Shown in pieces: positions 32,881-42,500 of a stretch of DNA of 64,000 nucleotides (its first letter is position 1; every line of letters begins with the position of its first letter). The stretch spans positions 1 to 64,000 of the forward strand of contig CAYRJD010000081.1 of the NCBI GenBank assembly GCA_964424585.1, given 5' to 3'. The stretch is from CAYRJD01 sp964424585 (GTDB lineage: Bacteria > Actinomycetota > Acidimicrobiia > Acidimicrobiales > Poriferisodalaceae). Below the pieces are notes generated by a model. The model searched no databases, had not been told where the DNA came from, and saw only the letters and a program-made list of their open reading frames with translations. The position numbers were made by a program, and so were the translations under genes.

Positions 32881-32968
32881 GCGGTCGTCGAGCACGCCAT
32901 CGGCGGGCGCAGGTGCGGGCGAGGGTGAACGCCGCAGCCAGCAGCACGGCGAGCGCGAGCGCGGTCAC
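32873..32968 (-). CDS. 31-residue single-helix membrane peptide
   Basis: GTG 32968 overlaps the upstream frame's stop as GTGA. It opens a 31-residue peptide with one membrane helix ('ALALAVLLAAAFTL') followed by an Arg-rich tail with one Cys. Its stop overlaps the outer GTG of the duplicated start. No ribosome site beyond the coupling is seen. It is too short for family assignment. Confidence 0.4.
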   Translation of the reverse strand: MTALALAVLLAAAFTLARTCARRWRARRPHR

Positions 32969-33020
32969 GGCTGGCAGTCAGTCATCGGGTTGGGCGCGTC
33001 AGTCAGTTCGCCGTCGTCAG

Positions 33021-33476
33021 TTAGGTGGTCGAGCAGGTCAGTGAGTTGCGGTCGGTCCGGGCCGCCATCTCGGCGGCTAGCGCGACGATGCCTGCGGCGA
33101 GCGCGTCCTCGGCAGCGAGCGCGGCAGCCGCGACACGCAGGGCGAGGTCGCGAGCGGCGGGGTCGCCAGCGTCGCCCAGCCAGTAGGCGTTGAACGCCCA
33201 CAGGTCAGCCATGTCGAGCAGCATCGTGTTCGTGATCTTGTCGGCTCGGATCAGGTCTCGTGCTTGGCGGTCGGTGGTGAGGGCGTGCTGCGCCGCTAGG
33301 CGTTCAGCCGCTCGCAGGTAGTGGTCCGCGACGGGCGCAGCCGCCGGGTTGCGTTCGGCTCGCAGGGCGGATACCTCGGCGAGCAGGCGGCGGTTCACCG
33401 ATCGCCGCCCTCGTCTCTTGCCGTCGGCCGCCAGTCGCCGTGCGACGCGCGGCATCTGCTCGCCGTCGTCGTTCAC
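33021..33476 (-). CDS. alanine-rich helical protein, 3' end in another frame
   Basis: GTG 33476 overlaps the upstream stop as GTGA. The 151-residue frame gives a basic N-terminus and long alanine-rich helices ('VAAAALAAEDALAAGIVALA') that look like a coiled or helical bundle. Its last nine residues are not helix-like, while the -1 frame from about 33060 continues with 'PQLTDLLDHLTDDGELTDAP' to a TGA at 32965 that overlaps the next gene. One lost base therefore probably shortened the original protein of about 170 residues. Function is unknown. Confidence 0.5.
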   Translation of the reverse strand: MNDDGEQMPRVARRLAADGKRRGRRSVNRRLLAEVSALRAERNPAAAPVADHYLRAAERLAAQHALTTDRQARDLIRADKITNTMLLDMADLWAFNAYWLGDAGDPAARDLALRVAAAALAAEDALAAGIVALAAEMAARTDRNSLTCSTT

Positions 33477-33592
33477 CGGTCACCGCCGGCGCGTCGCACG
33501 TCGTGGTCGAGCGCGCCGTCGGCGGCGTTCGCCATCAGGTCGTCGAGGTCGCCGACGATGGCTGTGTCAGGGCGCGGGCGACGCAGTCAAGC
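33473..33592 (-). pseudogene. small acidic protein, frameshifted
   Basis: A TTG at 33590-33588 overlaps the stop of the upstream gene and gives 'MTASPAP' before a stop. The +1 frame continues 'DTAIVGDLDDLMANAADGAL' and ends 'RRAGGDR' at 33473, overlapping the next GTG as GTGA. The two parts are probably one gene of about 38 codons with an inserted base. Confidence 0.35.
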
Positions 33593-33880
33593 GTCACGCT
33601 CGCCTTTCGTGCTTAGCCGTTCGACGCGGTAGCTCGGCGGGCAGGGCAGCCTTCGGTTCGATCTGCCGTCGTGCGCTAACGCCCAGCCGACGGCGGGGTT
33701 CAAGGCGAGCAGCCCGTCGGAGCGGATCGTCATCTTCACCACGCGCGCCGTCTCGTCGCCAGGCAGGTTCAGCAGGTCGTCGACCTCGACCGCGCTGGCG
33801 ACGACCACCTGCGACGACGAGCCTGCCGTTCGGGAGGCGGCGGTCAGCTCGTCGGCGGTCAGGTCGTTCAAGCTCGTCAC
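33587..33880 (-). CDS. small hypothetical protein (97 aa)
   Basis: GTG 33880 overlaps the upstream frame's stop as GTGA. The 97-residue protein has an acidic N-terminus ('LNDLTADELTAASRTAG') and a beta-rich middle ('VKMTIRSDGLLALNPAV'). No membrane segment or known motif is seen. Codon use is typical. It is one of the few apparently intact members of the small-gene array. Confidence 0.5.
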   Translation of the reverse strand: MTSLNDLTADELTAASRTAGSSSQVVVASAVEVDDLLNLPGDETARVVKMTIRSDGLLALNPAVGWALAHDGRSNRRLPCPPSYRVERLSTKGERDA

Positions 33881-34105
33881 GCCGCACAGCCCTCGTCTCC
33901 CAGCGTGAACGCGGCATCGGCGGTCAGCGCGCTCGTCGCACCGTGGCCGGCGAGCAGCAGCAGCGTCGTCAGGTCGACTTGGGTCGCTCGCATCGCGCAG
34001 CGGTCGTCGGCGAGCGGCGCGCGCGTCGTCGCCGGTTAGCGCGACCATCCGATCCGCGGCGGTGGCAGGCACGGGCAGCCAGTGGCGGCGCACGCCGCGG
34101 CTCAC
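33877..34105 (-). pseudogene. small hypothetical gene split by a frameshift
   Basis: GTG 34105 overlaps the upstream stop as GTGA and gives 'MSRGVRRHWLPVPATAADRM' and 'VALTGDDAR'. Near an alternating GC stretch at about 34020 a shift is needed to continue as 'APLADDRCAMRATQVDLTTL' and on to a TGA at 33877 that overlaps the next gene. Both parts have strong GC3, so one gene of about 75 codons with an indel is the simplest reading. No family is recognised. Confidence 0.45.
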
Positions 34106-34347
34106 CGGTCACCACCTTCGCGCTTGACGCTGGCGTGCGTGACGAGTGCGACCACCCAAGCGAGTAGGCAGCCCGCGGCGAGCGCGGTACTGCCGCTGGC
34201 TGCGGCAACTAGGTAGGGGTCGAGCGGACCGGGTCGCCAGCTAGTGCCGGGGGCGCGATTCTCAACGGTCACGTTCCACAGCACTATCGCGACGGCAGCC
34301 CAGGTCAGAGTGGCGACAAACAGCAGCCGGTGAACGAGCGCGCTCAC
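34102..34347 (-). CDS. small two-helix membrane protein (81 aa)
   Basis: GTG 34347 has GAGGAGG upstream and overlaps a TGA as GTGA. The protein has two membrane helices (about 6-22 and 47-70) with a short loop containing 'ENRAPGTSWRPG', and ends 'VKREGGDR'. This last peptide is coded by the ribosome site of the next gene (GGTGGTGACCGGTGA). The longer upstream frame is a shadow. Function is unknown. Confidence 0.55.
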   Translation of the reverse strand: MSALVHRLLFVATLTWAAVAIVLWNVTVENRAPGTSWRPGPLDPYLVAAASGSTALAAGCLLAWVVALVTHASVKREGGDR

Positions 34348-34394
34348 CTGATGGCCTCCTCGGGGTCGGTGGCGGTGCGTTGGAGGTTGGTCAT
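34344..34394 (-). other. 16-codon open frame before the small-gene array
   Basis: ATG 34394 gives a 16-residue peptide ('MTNLQRTATDPEEAIR') whose last codons are the GAGGAGG ribosome site of the next gene and whose stop overlaps its start. It could act as a translated leader. The bases 34395-34550 hold no clear gene. Confidence 0.3.
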
Positions 34395-34550
34395 GGGTGT
34401 GCCGTTCGGGCTCGGTTTTCGTCGGGCAGGTGGCTGCGGTGCAGGTTCGACGATGAGCGTAGGGCATCGCTGCGTGGCGCGCCGTGCGCCAATGGAGAGT
34501 TGACGCTCGAAGTCTTGGGCCGCGGCTATCGGTTGCTCGCCGCGACGTGG

Positions 34551-35516
34551 TCAGTCGCAGCGTTGGACGGACGAGCCGTCGCCCATTGAGACCCAGCGAC
34601 AGGTCGGGCGGGGCTGTTGCTCGTACATCTGCCAGCAAATCCACTCGTCTGGTGGCACGACCAGCCGCGCCGAGCGCCAGAAGGTCGACTTCTCCTGTCG
34701 AACTGACTCGTGTTTGACGTCCGATGCCCGGGGAAGTGGAGGGTCGCCGAACGTGTAGCCGTTGCGCGCCCAGTAGTCGTTCCAAGTCTGCGTCCAGCGC
34801 CCGTCCCAGGAAGAAGTCGAGGACGGCTGGGCGATGGGCTCGCCGATCACCACGCTCTGCGACATTGTGCCGCTAAGGCCCGAATCTGCGCCAACTCTGG
34901 TGGACGCCCAGCCGGTGGGCCACACGGCCCGGGGAAACGGCCAGTTCCAGTACTCGACGTTCTGGCAGTCCTGCGTGCGCTGGGGTTCGTCGGCTTGGCG
35001 CTGCTGGTCGCGCTGACGCTCTTCCTCTTCGCGGCGGCGCTCCGCTTCGCGCAGCGCCCGCTCGACGGCTTCGGTGTCTAGCTCGTCTTGAGCTTGCGCT
35101 TCTTCGAGTGCTGCGAGTCGCTGCTGGGTTTCGGCCAGCTCTCGTTCAAGTCGCGCCACGTCAGACTCGACCTCCGGAACAGACGGCTGGGTCGTCGTGC
35201 TCGTTGGTTCGGTGGTGCGCGGCTCGGCTGTCGTCGTGGTGGTCATGTCGGCGACCGTCGTGCTTGTCGCCACTTGCGTGGTGGTCGGGCTGGTCGTCTC
35301 GGTGAGAGAGGAGCTGGTGGTCGAACCGGTTCCGTCCGGAGCATCGTTGTCGACGACGACCTGTTCGGCGGCTACGTCGGCCTCACTCTCGCTGTTGCCT
35401 CCGCACGCGGCGGTCAGCAGGCCAATCGCCACGGCAGCGCAGAGGAACGTCACGCCGCGTGTGGACCGAGCAGGCGCTTTGATTGACGCAGCCCGCTGGC
35501 CCTCAAGGAAACTCAC
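34551..35516 (-). CDS. lipoprotein with coiled coil, unknown function
   Basis: The 321-residue protein has a signal segment (about 20-38) ending in lipobox LTAAC and a long Thr/Ser linker (about 63-110). A coiled coil rich in Glu, Arg and Gln follows (about 118-178), then a Trp-rich C-terminal domain ('WDGRWTQTWNDYWARNGYTF') with several Cys. It should sit on the outer face of the membrane and span the wall. GTG 35516 is the start. The linker style matches the small lipoprotein at 32161-32520, suggesting a shared origin. Confidence 0.7.
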   Translation of the reverse strand: MSFLEGQRAASIKAPARSTRGVTFLCAAVAIGLLTAACGGNSESEADVAAEQVVVDNDAPDGTGSTTSSSLTETTSPTTTQVATSTTVADMTTTTTAEPRTTEPTSTTTQPSVPEVESDVARLERELAETQQRLAALEEAQAQDELDTEAVERALREAERRREEEERQRDQQRQADEPQRTQDCQNVEYWNWPFPRAVWPTGWASTRVGADSGLSGTMSQSVVIGEPIAQPSSTSSWDGRWTQTWNDYWARNGYTFGDPPLPRASDVKHESVRQEKSTFWRSARLVVPPDEWICWQMYEQQPRPTCRWVSMGDGSSVQRCD

Positions 35517-35631
35517 CGTCGTTGCCGCCCTCGCCTCGTCTGTGTCGGATCGATCAAGAGACTAAGCCGACTCGCCGCGCCAGCTAACTCCACGGAACCA
35601 GATGGAAACGCACGCTTAGCCTTCTGGCTCG

Positions 35632-36018
35632 GTGTCTGCGATGGCGACAACAGCGGGGGAGCGGGCTGGCGAAGCGGCGCGCACCACCGTCGCTGACACG
35701 TCGACGAAAACGCGCGTCGCACGCGCCGTCGTGTCGGTCGCGTTCGGACGAGCGGCGGGCTACGTCGCGGCGGTGTCGGTCGGATTGCTGGCGGAGTCGC
35801 TGCACTCGTGGGTTGCGATCGCCCTGGCGTTCACCGCGGCCATCGCAGCCGGTGTGCTCTTCGACTACGTGGTCGCGCGCTGGCAAGCGCGAGACGTGCA
35901 GTGGGCGCAGGTGATGTCAGACCCTCGCGATGGCCGAGCGACGCGCCGAGCCGCGCGACACTGGGCCGTGTGGCACTGGGCGACCGACCATGAGCACCGG
36001 AGACCTGACGCTCGGTGA
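35632..36018 (+). CDS. hypothetical membrane protein
   Basis: The 128-residue frame starts at GTG 35632 or ATG 35641 and has two membrane helices (about 36-52 and 60-80) between an alanine/threonine-rich front and a basic, Trp- and His-rich tail. A TAGCCT box nine bases before the GTG could be a leaderless promoter. The stop touches the next gene. No family is recognised. Confidence 0.5.
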   Translation: MSAMATTAGERAGEAARTTVADTSTKTRVARAVVSVAFGRAAGYVAAVSVGLLAESLHSWVAIALAFTAAIAAGVLFDYVVARWQARDVQWAQVMSDPRDGRATRRAARHWAVWHWATDHEHRRPDAR

Positions 36019-36285
36019 GTGCAACATCGCGACGTGCTCATTCCGAGGCGGGCACCCGACCTGAGCGACTTCACAGATGAACAGGTGCGCCTGGTCGATC
36101 AAGCCATCGAAGAGGTCGACGGGCTGGCGTCCGCTGGGGCTGCGCGCACGTCGTGCGGACTGGCCTGGGAGATGGGCAACGTGCTCGGCGCCATTCCGTA
36201 TGAGAGCTTTCTCGTGGTCGGCGGCCCCGTCACCCAAGAAGAGAGACATATCGCCGCCGGGCTCGCCGCCGAACTCGGCTGGTAA
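36019..36285 (+). CDS. small hypothetical protein (88 aa)
   Basis: GTG 36019 directly follows the TGA of the membrane-protein gene. The 88-residue protein is soluble and helical, with 'DEQVRLVDQAIEEVDGLAS' and a C-terminal 'EERHIAAGLAAELGW'. I see no known motif. Back-to-back placement suggests expression together with the preceding gene. Confidence 0.45.
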   Translation: MQHRDVLIPRRAPDLSDFTDEQVRLVDQAIEEVDGLASAGAARTSCGLAWEMGNVLGAIPYESFLVVGGPVTQEERHIAAGLAAELGW

Positions 36286-36308
36286 GTCGAACCTTTGTCG
36301 ATGCCTGG

Positions 36309-36413
36309 CTAGTCGTCGTCGTCGGAGAAGTCGTCAGAGAGAATGATGACGTACGTCGCGTAGCACATGGCGAGCAGCAAGAAGGCAACGGCCATGGAGG
36401 CCAACCCGATCAC
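36309..36413 (-). CDS. 34-residue membrane peptide with acidic tail
   Basis: GTG 36413 has AGGAGA five bases upstream and opens a 34-residue peptide that is one membrane helix ('MAVAFLLLAMCYATYVIIL') followed by the acidic tail SDDFSDDDD. It stands alone on the minus strand between a plus-strand gene and the giant surface protein. The good ribosome site and clean hydrophobic-acidic layout support a real small membrane protein. Confidence 0.6.
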   Translation of the reverse strand: MIGLASMAVAFLLLAMCYATYVIILSDDFSDDDD

Positions 36414-36510
36414 GTGGTCTCCTCTCTCATGTGGGTCACAAGGTACCTGAAGGGCGGGCGCGGCGCGGGTCTCCGCAGCGAGTCGTTTGGGCGCGTAGCG
36501 TGAACGTCGA

Positions 36511-39500
36511 ATGAGCCGACTGCAGCGCCTGTCAATGCCTCGACTGCGGATGAGATGGGTTGCCGCCACCCTCACGTTGATCGCGGTCGCGCTGGCGGTG
36601 ACGGCCCCCGAGCTAGCGCGCACCCACAATCGCGCCGAAGCACAAGAGCCGCGCGCGACAGCACGAGGCGAAGCTCGCAGCCAGATCCTCGCGCTGCCCA
36701 CCTGGACGCACCACGTCGAAATCCGCGTGCCGTTCCGTGACGCAGACGGCGACGGGCATAACGACTACGACCCGCAGTTCGCGCTGCGGGTCACCCACGC
36801 GCCCGGCTCGAACACGCTAGGGCACGGCAAGTGCTCTGCCACCATCGTGCGGCCACGGGTCGGGCGCAGCTCAGAGCTGCTCGCCACCGCGAACGAGCGC
36901 GGCCTCGACTCCGGCTGCCAGCTGCTCACCGCCTTCCCCGACACCATCGCCTCAGGCGTGCCCGGCGTCACGCTGCGCCGCGTCGCGGGCAGCGCCAGCC
37001 AGCAGACATCGATCGGCCGCGGCGACGACACCGCCCGCGCCACCTACTCCGACGGGCGCACCGCCTTCACGCCCGACATCGCGTTCACCGGCTTCACGCC
37101 CGAGCAGGCCGGCACCACGTTCACCGTTCGCTACACGTTCGCGCCCGGCGCCGCCGAGCGAACGGGCTGTCGCCTGCATCGCGACTCCAACACCGACCGA
37201 TGGCGCATCGACGAGCACGGCAACGCGGTGCGTCAACGGGCCGCGAGGCTCGTCGACACCCTCCCGCCCGACGGCCTCGTGTGCGGCTACCACTTCAGCT
37301 GGCCGCGCATCGACGGCTTCGTCACGCCGACGCCGAGTGAGCGCCTCATCCTCGCGAGCACCGCTCGCGTCGTCGGCGACTACCGCGCCGAGTTTTTCTC
37401 AGACGAAACCACCTTCAGGCCCGAGGTCATACTCGTCGCGCCGTTCACCGACTACGACAACGACGGCGCGCACGACTACGCAGGCCGCGAGCTGACCGTC
37501 ACCTTCGCCCGCAAGCGAGGCGAGCCGTCTGCTTGCTCTGCGGGCGCGGAAATTCGCTACAAGGTGAGCTCGCGCAGGCTGCCCGCCGGCATCCTCGGCA
37601 CGTCGGGCGGGTCAAAGTTCTTTCCGCCGCGCACCAACTTCTATTCCGTCGGGCCGACGCCGAGGCTCATCGACATGCCTCGCAACCTCGACCACCACTG
37701 CGCCTACGACGCGACGTTCGCGCCCGCCGACACGCCCGCGCGGCCGAGCGACGGCACTCGGTTCGTGCTCACCAGCGACCCTCGCACCGACGACGACGAG
37801 ATCACGCCGCGCGACCGCTTCGTCGTCGCCACGTACGAGAACGCCGCAGTCCGCCAGCCCGTCACGCTCGAAATCAGAGCCGACCCGCTCGCGAGCGGCG
37901 AAACGTTCACCATGACCATCGACCCGGTGAGCGGGTCTGACCCCTCGTGCGACAACCGCGGCACCGCGGCGCTCGTCGCCGGCGCGGACGGCACCCAAAC
38001 GTTCGAGCAGAGCCTCATCAGCTACGAGCGCGGGCACACCAGTCGCGCCGACCGCTGCGAGTACGACGTCACCTGGCCCGACGACGAAGACGGACCCGCC
38101 AGCTTCCACCAGCGCGCCGGCGCGGCCACCAGCCGCATCGACGCCGCCGTGTTCGACGACCCCGACGCGGTCGTCAGCCAGTCATACGGCGTCGTGCACC
38201 CCAGCTTCAACACCAGCGTCGCAATCCACCTGCTCGCGCCCGCCAGGCAAGACGAGACGTTCAGCATCGGCGTCACTCCGCGAGCCGGTTCGCCTCCAGG
38301 CTGCAGCTCGCTCTCGAACGTTGAGGTGGTGGTGCCCGCGACGAAGCAGATCGGCAGCACGCAGCTCACCCTCATCCACCAGCCTGTCGGCCAAACGGGC
38401 GTGTGCGACTACGACCCCGTGTGGCCCGACACGTCCGAAGGCACAGCCCGCTGGGTGCGGGACCGCACGCTCACTCACCCTCGCCGGCTCGCTCGAGGCG
38501 TCCGGGGCGTTGCGCAGCGCTACTACGTGATCTTCGACGCGGAGGTCGAAGTCAGAACCACGCAGAGCGTCGCGACCGACACGACGTTCACGGTGGGAGT
38601 GTCGTCGCGAGACTCGAAGTGCTCGACGGTGCCCGACGCCACAGTGACCGTCGCGGCCAACGCCTCGGTCGGAAGCGTTGCGCTGCCTGACCTCATCGGG
38701 GTGCCGCCCGCGCAGCTGCAGCAGTGCCGCTACGACATCGACTGGCCAGCCAACGAAGACGGCGTCGCGCCGTTCGCGTGGAAGGAAGAAGGTGCGCACT
38801 CACCGTTCACGTCCACCGCGTTCGACTGGCGCTCTGCTACCGTCATCCACCGCTACCAGCCGAGCGACGCGGTCACCTTCGAGCCAGACGTCGCGGTCGT
38901 CGTGCCGCAAATCGACGGGCCGACCCCCGGCGTCAACTTGTTCGCGGGCGCCGAGTTCGCGCTCACGTTCTCGCGTGCGCCGAACGCGCACACGAGCTGC
39001 TCGCTCGGCACGCCGGTCACCACGAGCTACGTCGTACAGCCCGACGGGTCAACGCAAGGCACCCATCCGACGTCTCTGGTTGCGACCGTCGCAGGCACGA
39101 GCGAGACGTGCGAATACCTGTTTCACGTCGAAACGGCGGTGCCTTCGCCGCCCGACGCAGAGTTTGCGTGGACGCTCAACATCGACACCGTGAGCGCGGG
39201 CTTGAGCGAGCTTTCGCCGCGGGCGCACGCGTTCTACGCCGTCGGTGACATCACGTTCACGCCGGACGTGCTCATCGCTGCCCCGCAGGTGACCGGCGAG
39301 GTAGACGGCGTGCTCACCAACCTGTTCGCCGATGCGCCTGGACGCGGCGACGCCCACGACGTGCTGCGCTTCGACGTCGGCTTCGCCGCTCCCGCGTCGC
39401 CGGTCGGCTGCACCGACACGAGCGGCTCGACGTTCAGCTACGAGATGCGCGCCGACGGCACGGTCGAAGGCGCCGCACCCTCGCTGCTCGCATACGTCAC

Positions 39501-42500
39501 CGCCCGAGCCGAACGCAACCACCTTCTGGTGCAGGTCGCCACGCCGTGCGTCTACGGCGTGACGTTTCCCGCGACCGACGCGAACAAGGGCTGGCTCGCC
39601 AAGAGCGCTCAGCTCTCAGACGACGACGAGGTCGCGGCCGACGACCGCTCGGCGATGGCGACGTACGCGAACGTGGCCGTCGCCTCGCCGGTCGACCTGA
39701 CCGTGAACACGCCAGCCTTCAGCGGATCGCGCTCGGTGTCGATCACCGTCTCCGCTGGCGCGAGCGCGCACGCCGGCTGCCTGGTAGATGCGCGCATCAG
39801 CGGCACCGACCCGTCGGCTTCAGCCACTAAGTCGTTGGAGCTGGATGCCAGCGGCAACAGCGTCTTCGCCGACGCGTTCGGGTTGACCGACGTGGTCGCG
39901 GGTGTGACCGACGGCGACGGCAGATGCGCCTACGACGTCGCCTGGTCGGTGACCGACCTGCCCCTGGCGACTGCCATCTGGACGCTCGGCGACGGCGACG
40001 CCGTCTTTGGCAACGCCGGCCGGGTCGGCAGCACCGGCGCGCTGTCGGCTACCTACCGAACGCCTGCGGTCGAGCACTTCGACGCGACGTTGAACTTGAT
40101 CGTCGTCGACCACGTGCCGGCTGGCACGACGTTTATGGTCGACATTGCGCCGGCCAGCGGCGCGCCGCCTGGCTGCTCAGCACAGACCACGCGGACGCTG
40201 GTGGCGCCCGCGCTAGACGGCGAGCACGACCGCACGATTGCCGACACGTTCCAGCTGCGTCACACGCCGTCAACGGTTGTGGGTCACTGCAGCTACGCGG
40301 TGACGTGGCCGGAGAACGAGGCAAGCGGCATGTCGTTCGAGCCCGACGCCGCTTTCACGCCCGAGATCACGTTCAGCAAAGACAATCCGACCGTGACCAA
40401 CCGCTACGCCGACGCGGAGGTCGACATCAACTTCGTCGCGACACTCGCCGCGTCGACGACCGAGGCGGTCACGGTCGGCACGGTGTTCGTCGTCGGGGTG
40501 GCACCTGTGACGGGCACGGGCCAGCCGACGGGTTGTTCGACTACCAGCGAAGACGTCACCGTCGCCGCGGGCAACGACACGGGCAGCGTCACCGTCTCGC
40601 TCATCGACCGGCCAGCAGGTGAAGACGCGACGTGCTCGTACGTGTTGAGCTGGGCGCGGAGCGAGACCGGCGGAATGGCTTGGGCGCAAGACCCGGCGTT
40701 TACGCCGGAGACCTCGCTGACGGCAGCCAGCCCGACGGCCGCCAATCGCTACGCGCCCGACGTCAGCTACTTCTCACCGTCGCTCGCATTTGACGTGCCG
40801 CAGGTTGACTACGACGGCGACGGCAGGCACGACTACGCGGGCGCGACGTTTTTCGTGACGTTCACCTCAACCGATGCGGCCTGCGGCAAGGCCGTTCGGG
40901 CGTATGAGCTGAACGCGGCGGGCGACGTCGAACCGGTTGCTCCCGTGCGCTTGATCGACGAGCACGCCGTCAGCTCGTGCGTCTACACGGTGACGTTTCC
41001 TCCGACCAGCAACGCCAGCGACGCCGGCTCCCTGCTGCGTCAAGTCGCTGACACCGACGACGAAGCGGTAAGCGGCACCGACGTCGACGCTCGCGCCACC
41101 TACCGAGAGATCGTCAGCCGGTTCACCGCCAACCTCTACTTGGGCGGCACCCACACGTTGGCGGGCGAAGATGCTGTCAATCCGATACCGGCGGGCACGC
41201 CGTTCACCGTCACCGTCGCGCCGCAAGCGAGCGCGCCGGCTAGCTGCGACGCCGACCCAGCTTCTGCTGCGAGAACCCGCACCGTCATCATTCGCAAGGC
41301 TGAGGTCGCCGAGCGACGCCCGCACACGCTGTTGACGGTCACCCGGCTGGCGGGGGTGGTCGACCGCACAGGCAGCGGCGAGGCTTGTGTCTACGACGTC
41401 GAGTGGCCCGCCAACGAAGACGGCGGCACCGCGTTCGTCATCGACACCGACCCAGCTCGGCCGTTCAGCGACACCGTGCGCTCAGGCACAGCAGACGACG
41501 TGGGCGCGGTGGTGTGGTATCGGGCGCGGCCTGGGGGCAGCACGCCCGGCGGCGGCACCTCGGGTGGCGGTTCGACCGGCGGCACCTCCAGCGGAACTGG
41601 AACGGGCGGCACCTCGGGTGGCAGCACGGGCAGCAGCACTCCAGGTACTGGTGGAACGGGCGGCGGGACGTCTGGCGGAACCGGCACCGGCGGCGACGGC
41701 GGCACGCCTGGTGGAGGCGGTACGTCGGGCGGTTCGTCTGGCGGAACTGGATCGGGCGGGGGCACCTCCAACGGTGGAACTACGCCCGGTGATGGTGGCG
41801 AGACGCCCGGTGACGGCACGGGCGCTGGCACGAACGGCGACGACGGCACGCCAGGTGACGGCTCGCCAGGCGACGGCACGCCAGGTGACGGCTCTTCGGG
41901 AGTCGGCACGGGCGGCGACGCGCCGACCGAAGAGTCGCATCGGGCGCGAGTGCTGCCGCTACTTCGTGACCGCGAGCCCCACAACGGCTGGCATCTCACC
42001 GGCCCGCGGGTGGCGGTGCTGATCTCGCTTGAGGTCACGGGCGACGAGTTCGCGAAAGGAGCAGCCATCGAGCTGCACATCAGTGTGCCTGAGGTCTGCG
42101 GTCACGACCTTGACATGTTCGGTGGCGTGCCCGCAGCTACCGGCCTCGTCTACGCGCACGGCCTGATGGAAGGAACAACCGGCGACATCACCCCCGGCGC
42201 GGTGCTGACGCTGCCGCAGTACGCCGAACGAGACGACGAGCAGCGCGACTGTGAGGTCAACGTCGCACTGCTCACAGCGCCTCGAGCGTGCTCGCTAGTG
42301 GGCGGTCGACTCATCGTCGCGGGCGACCAACCCACCGACCAGAACGAGCTATCGGTGGTCAGCTTCAGCCCGACGCAGCAACCGGCCGAGCCAGCCGACG
42401 CCACAGACGCGAATCCCACCGAACCAGACGAGCCCGCGTTCGCGTTCACCGGCACAGCGTCGGTCGTTTGCGGCAACCCGCCTGCCGTGTCAGCGACAGA

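Noticed and set aside
41391..42080. Long minus-strand open frame rich in proline opposite the giant protein
   Set aside because: It is the mirror of the Gly/Thr/Asp linker codons on the plus strand; there is no start signal, and composition follows the opposite gene.
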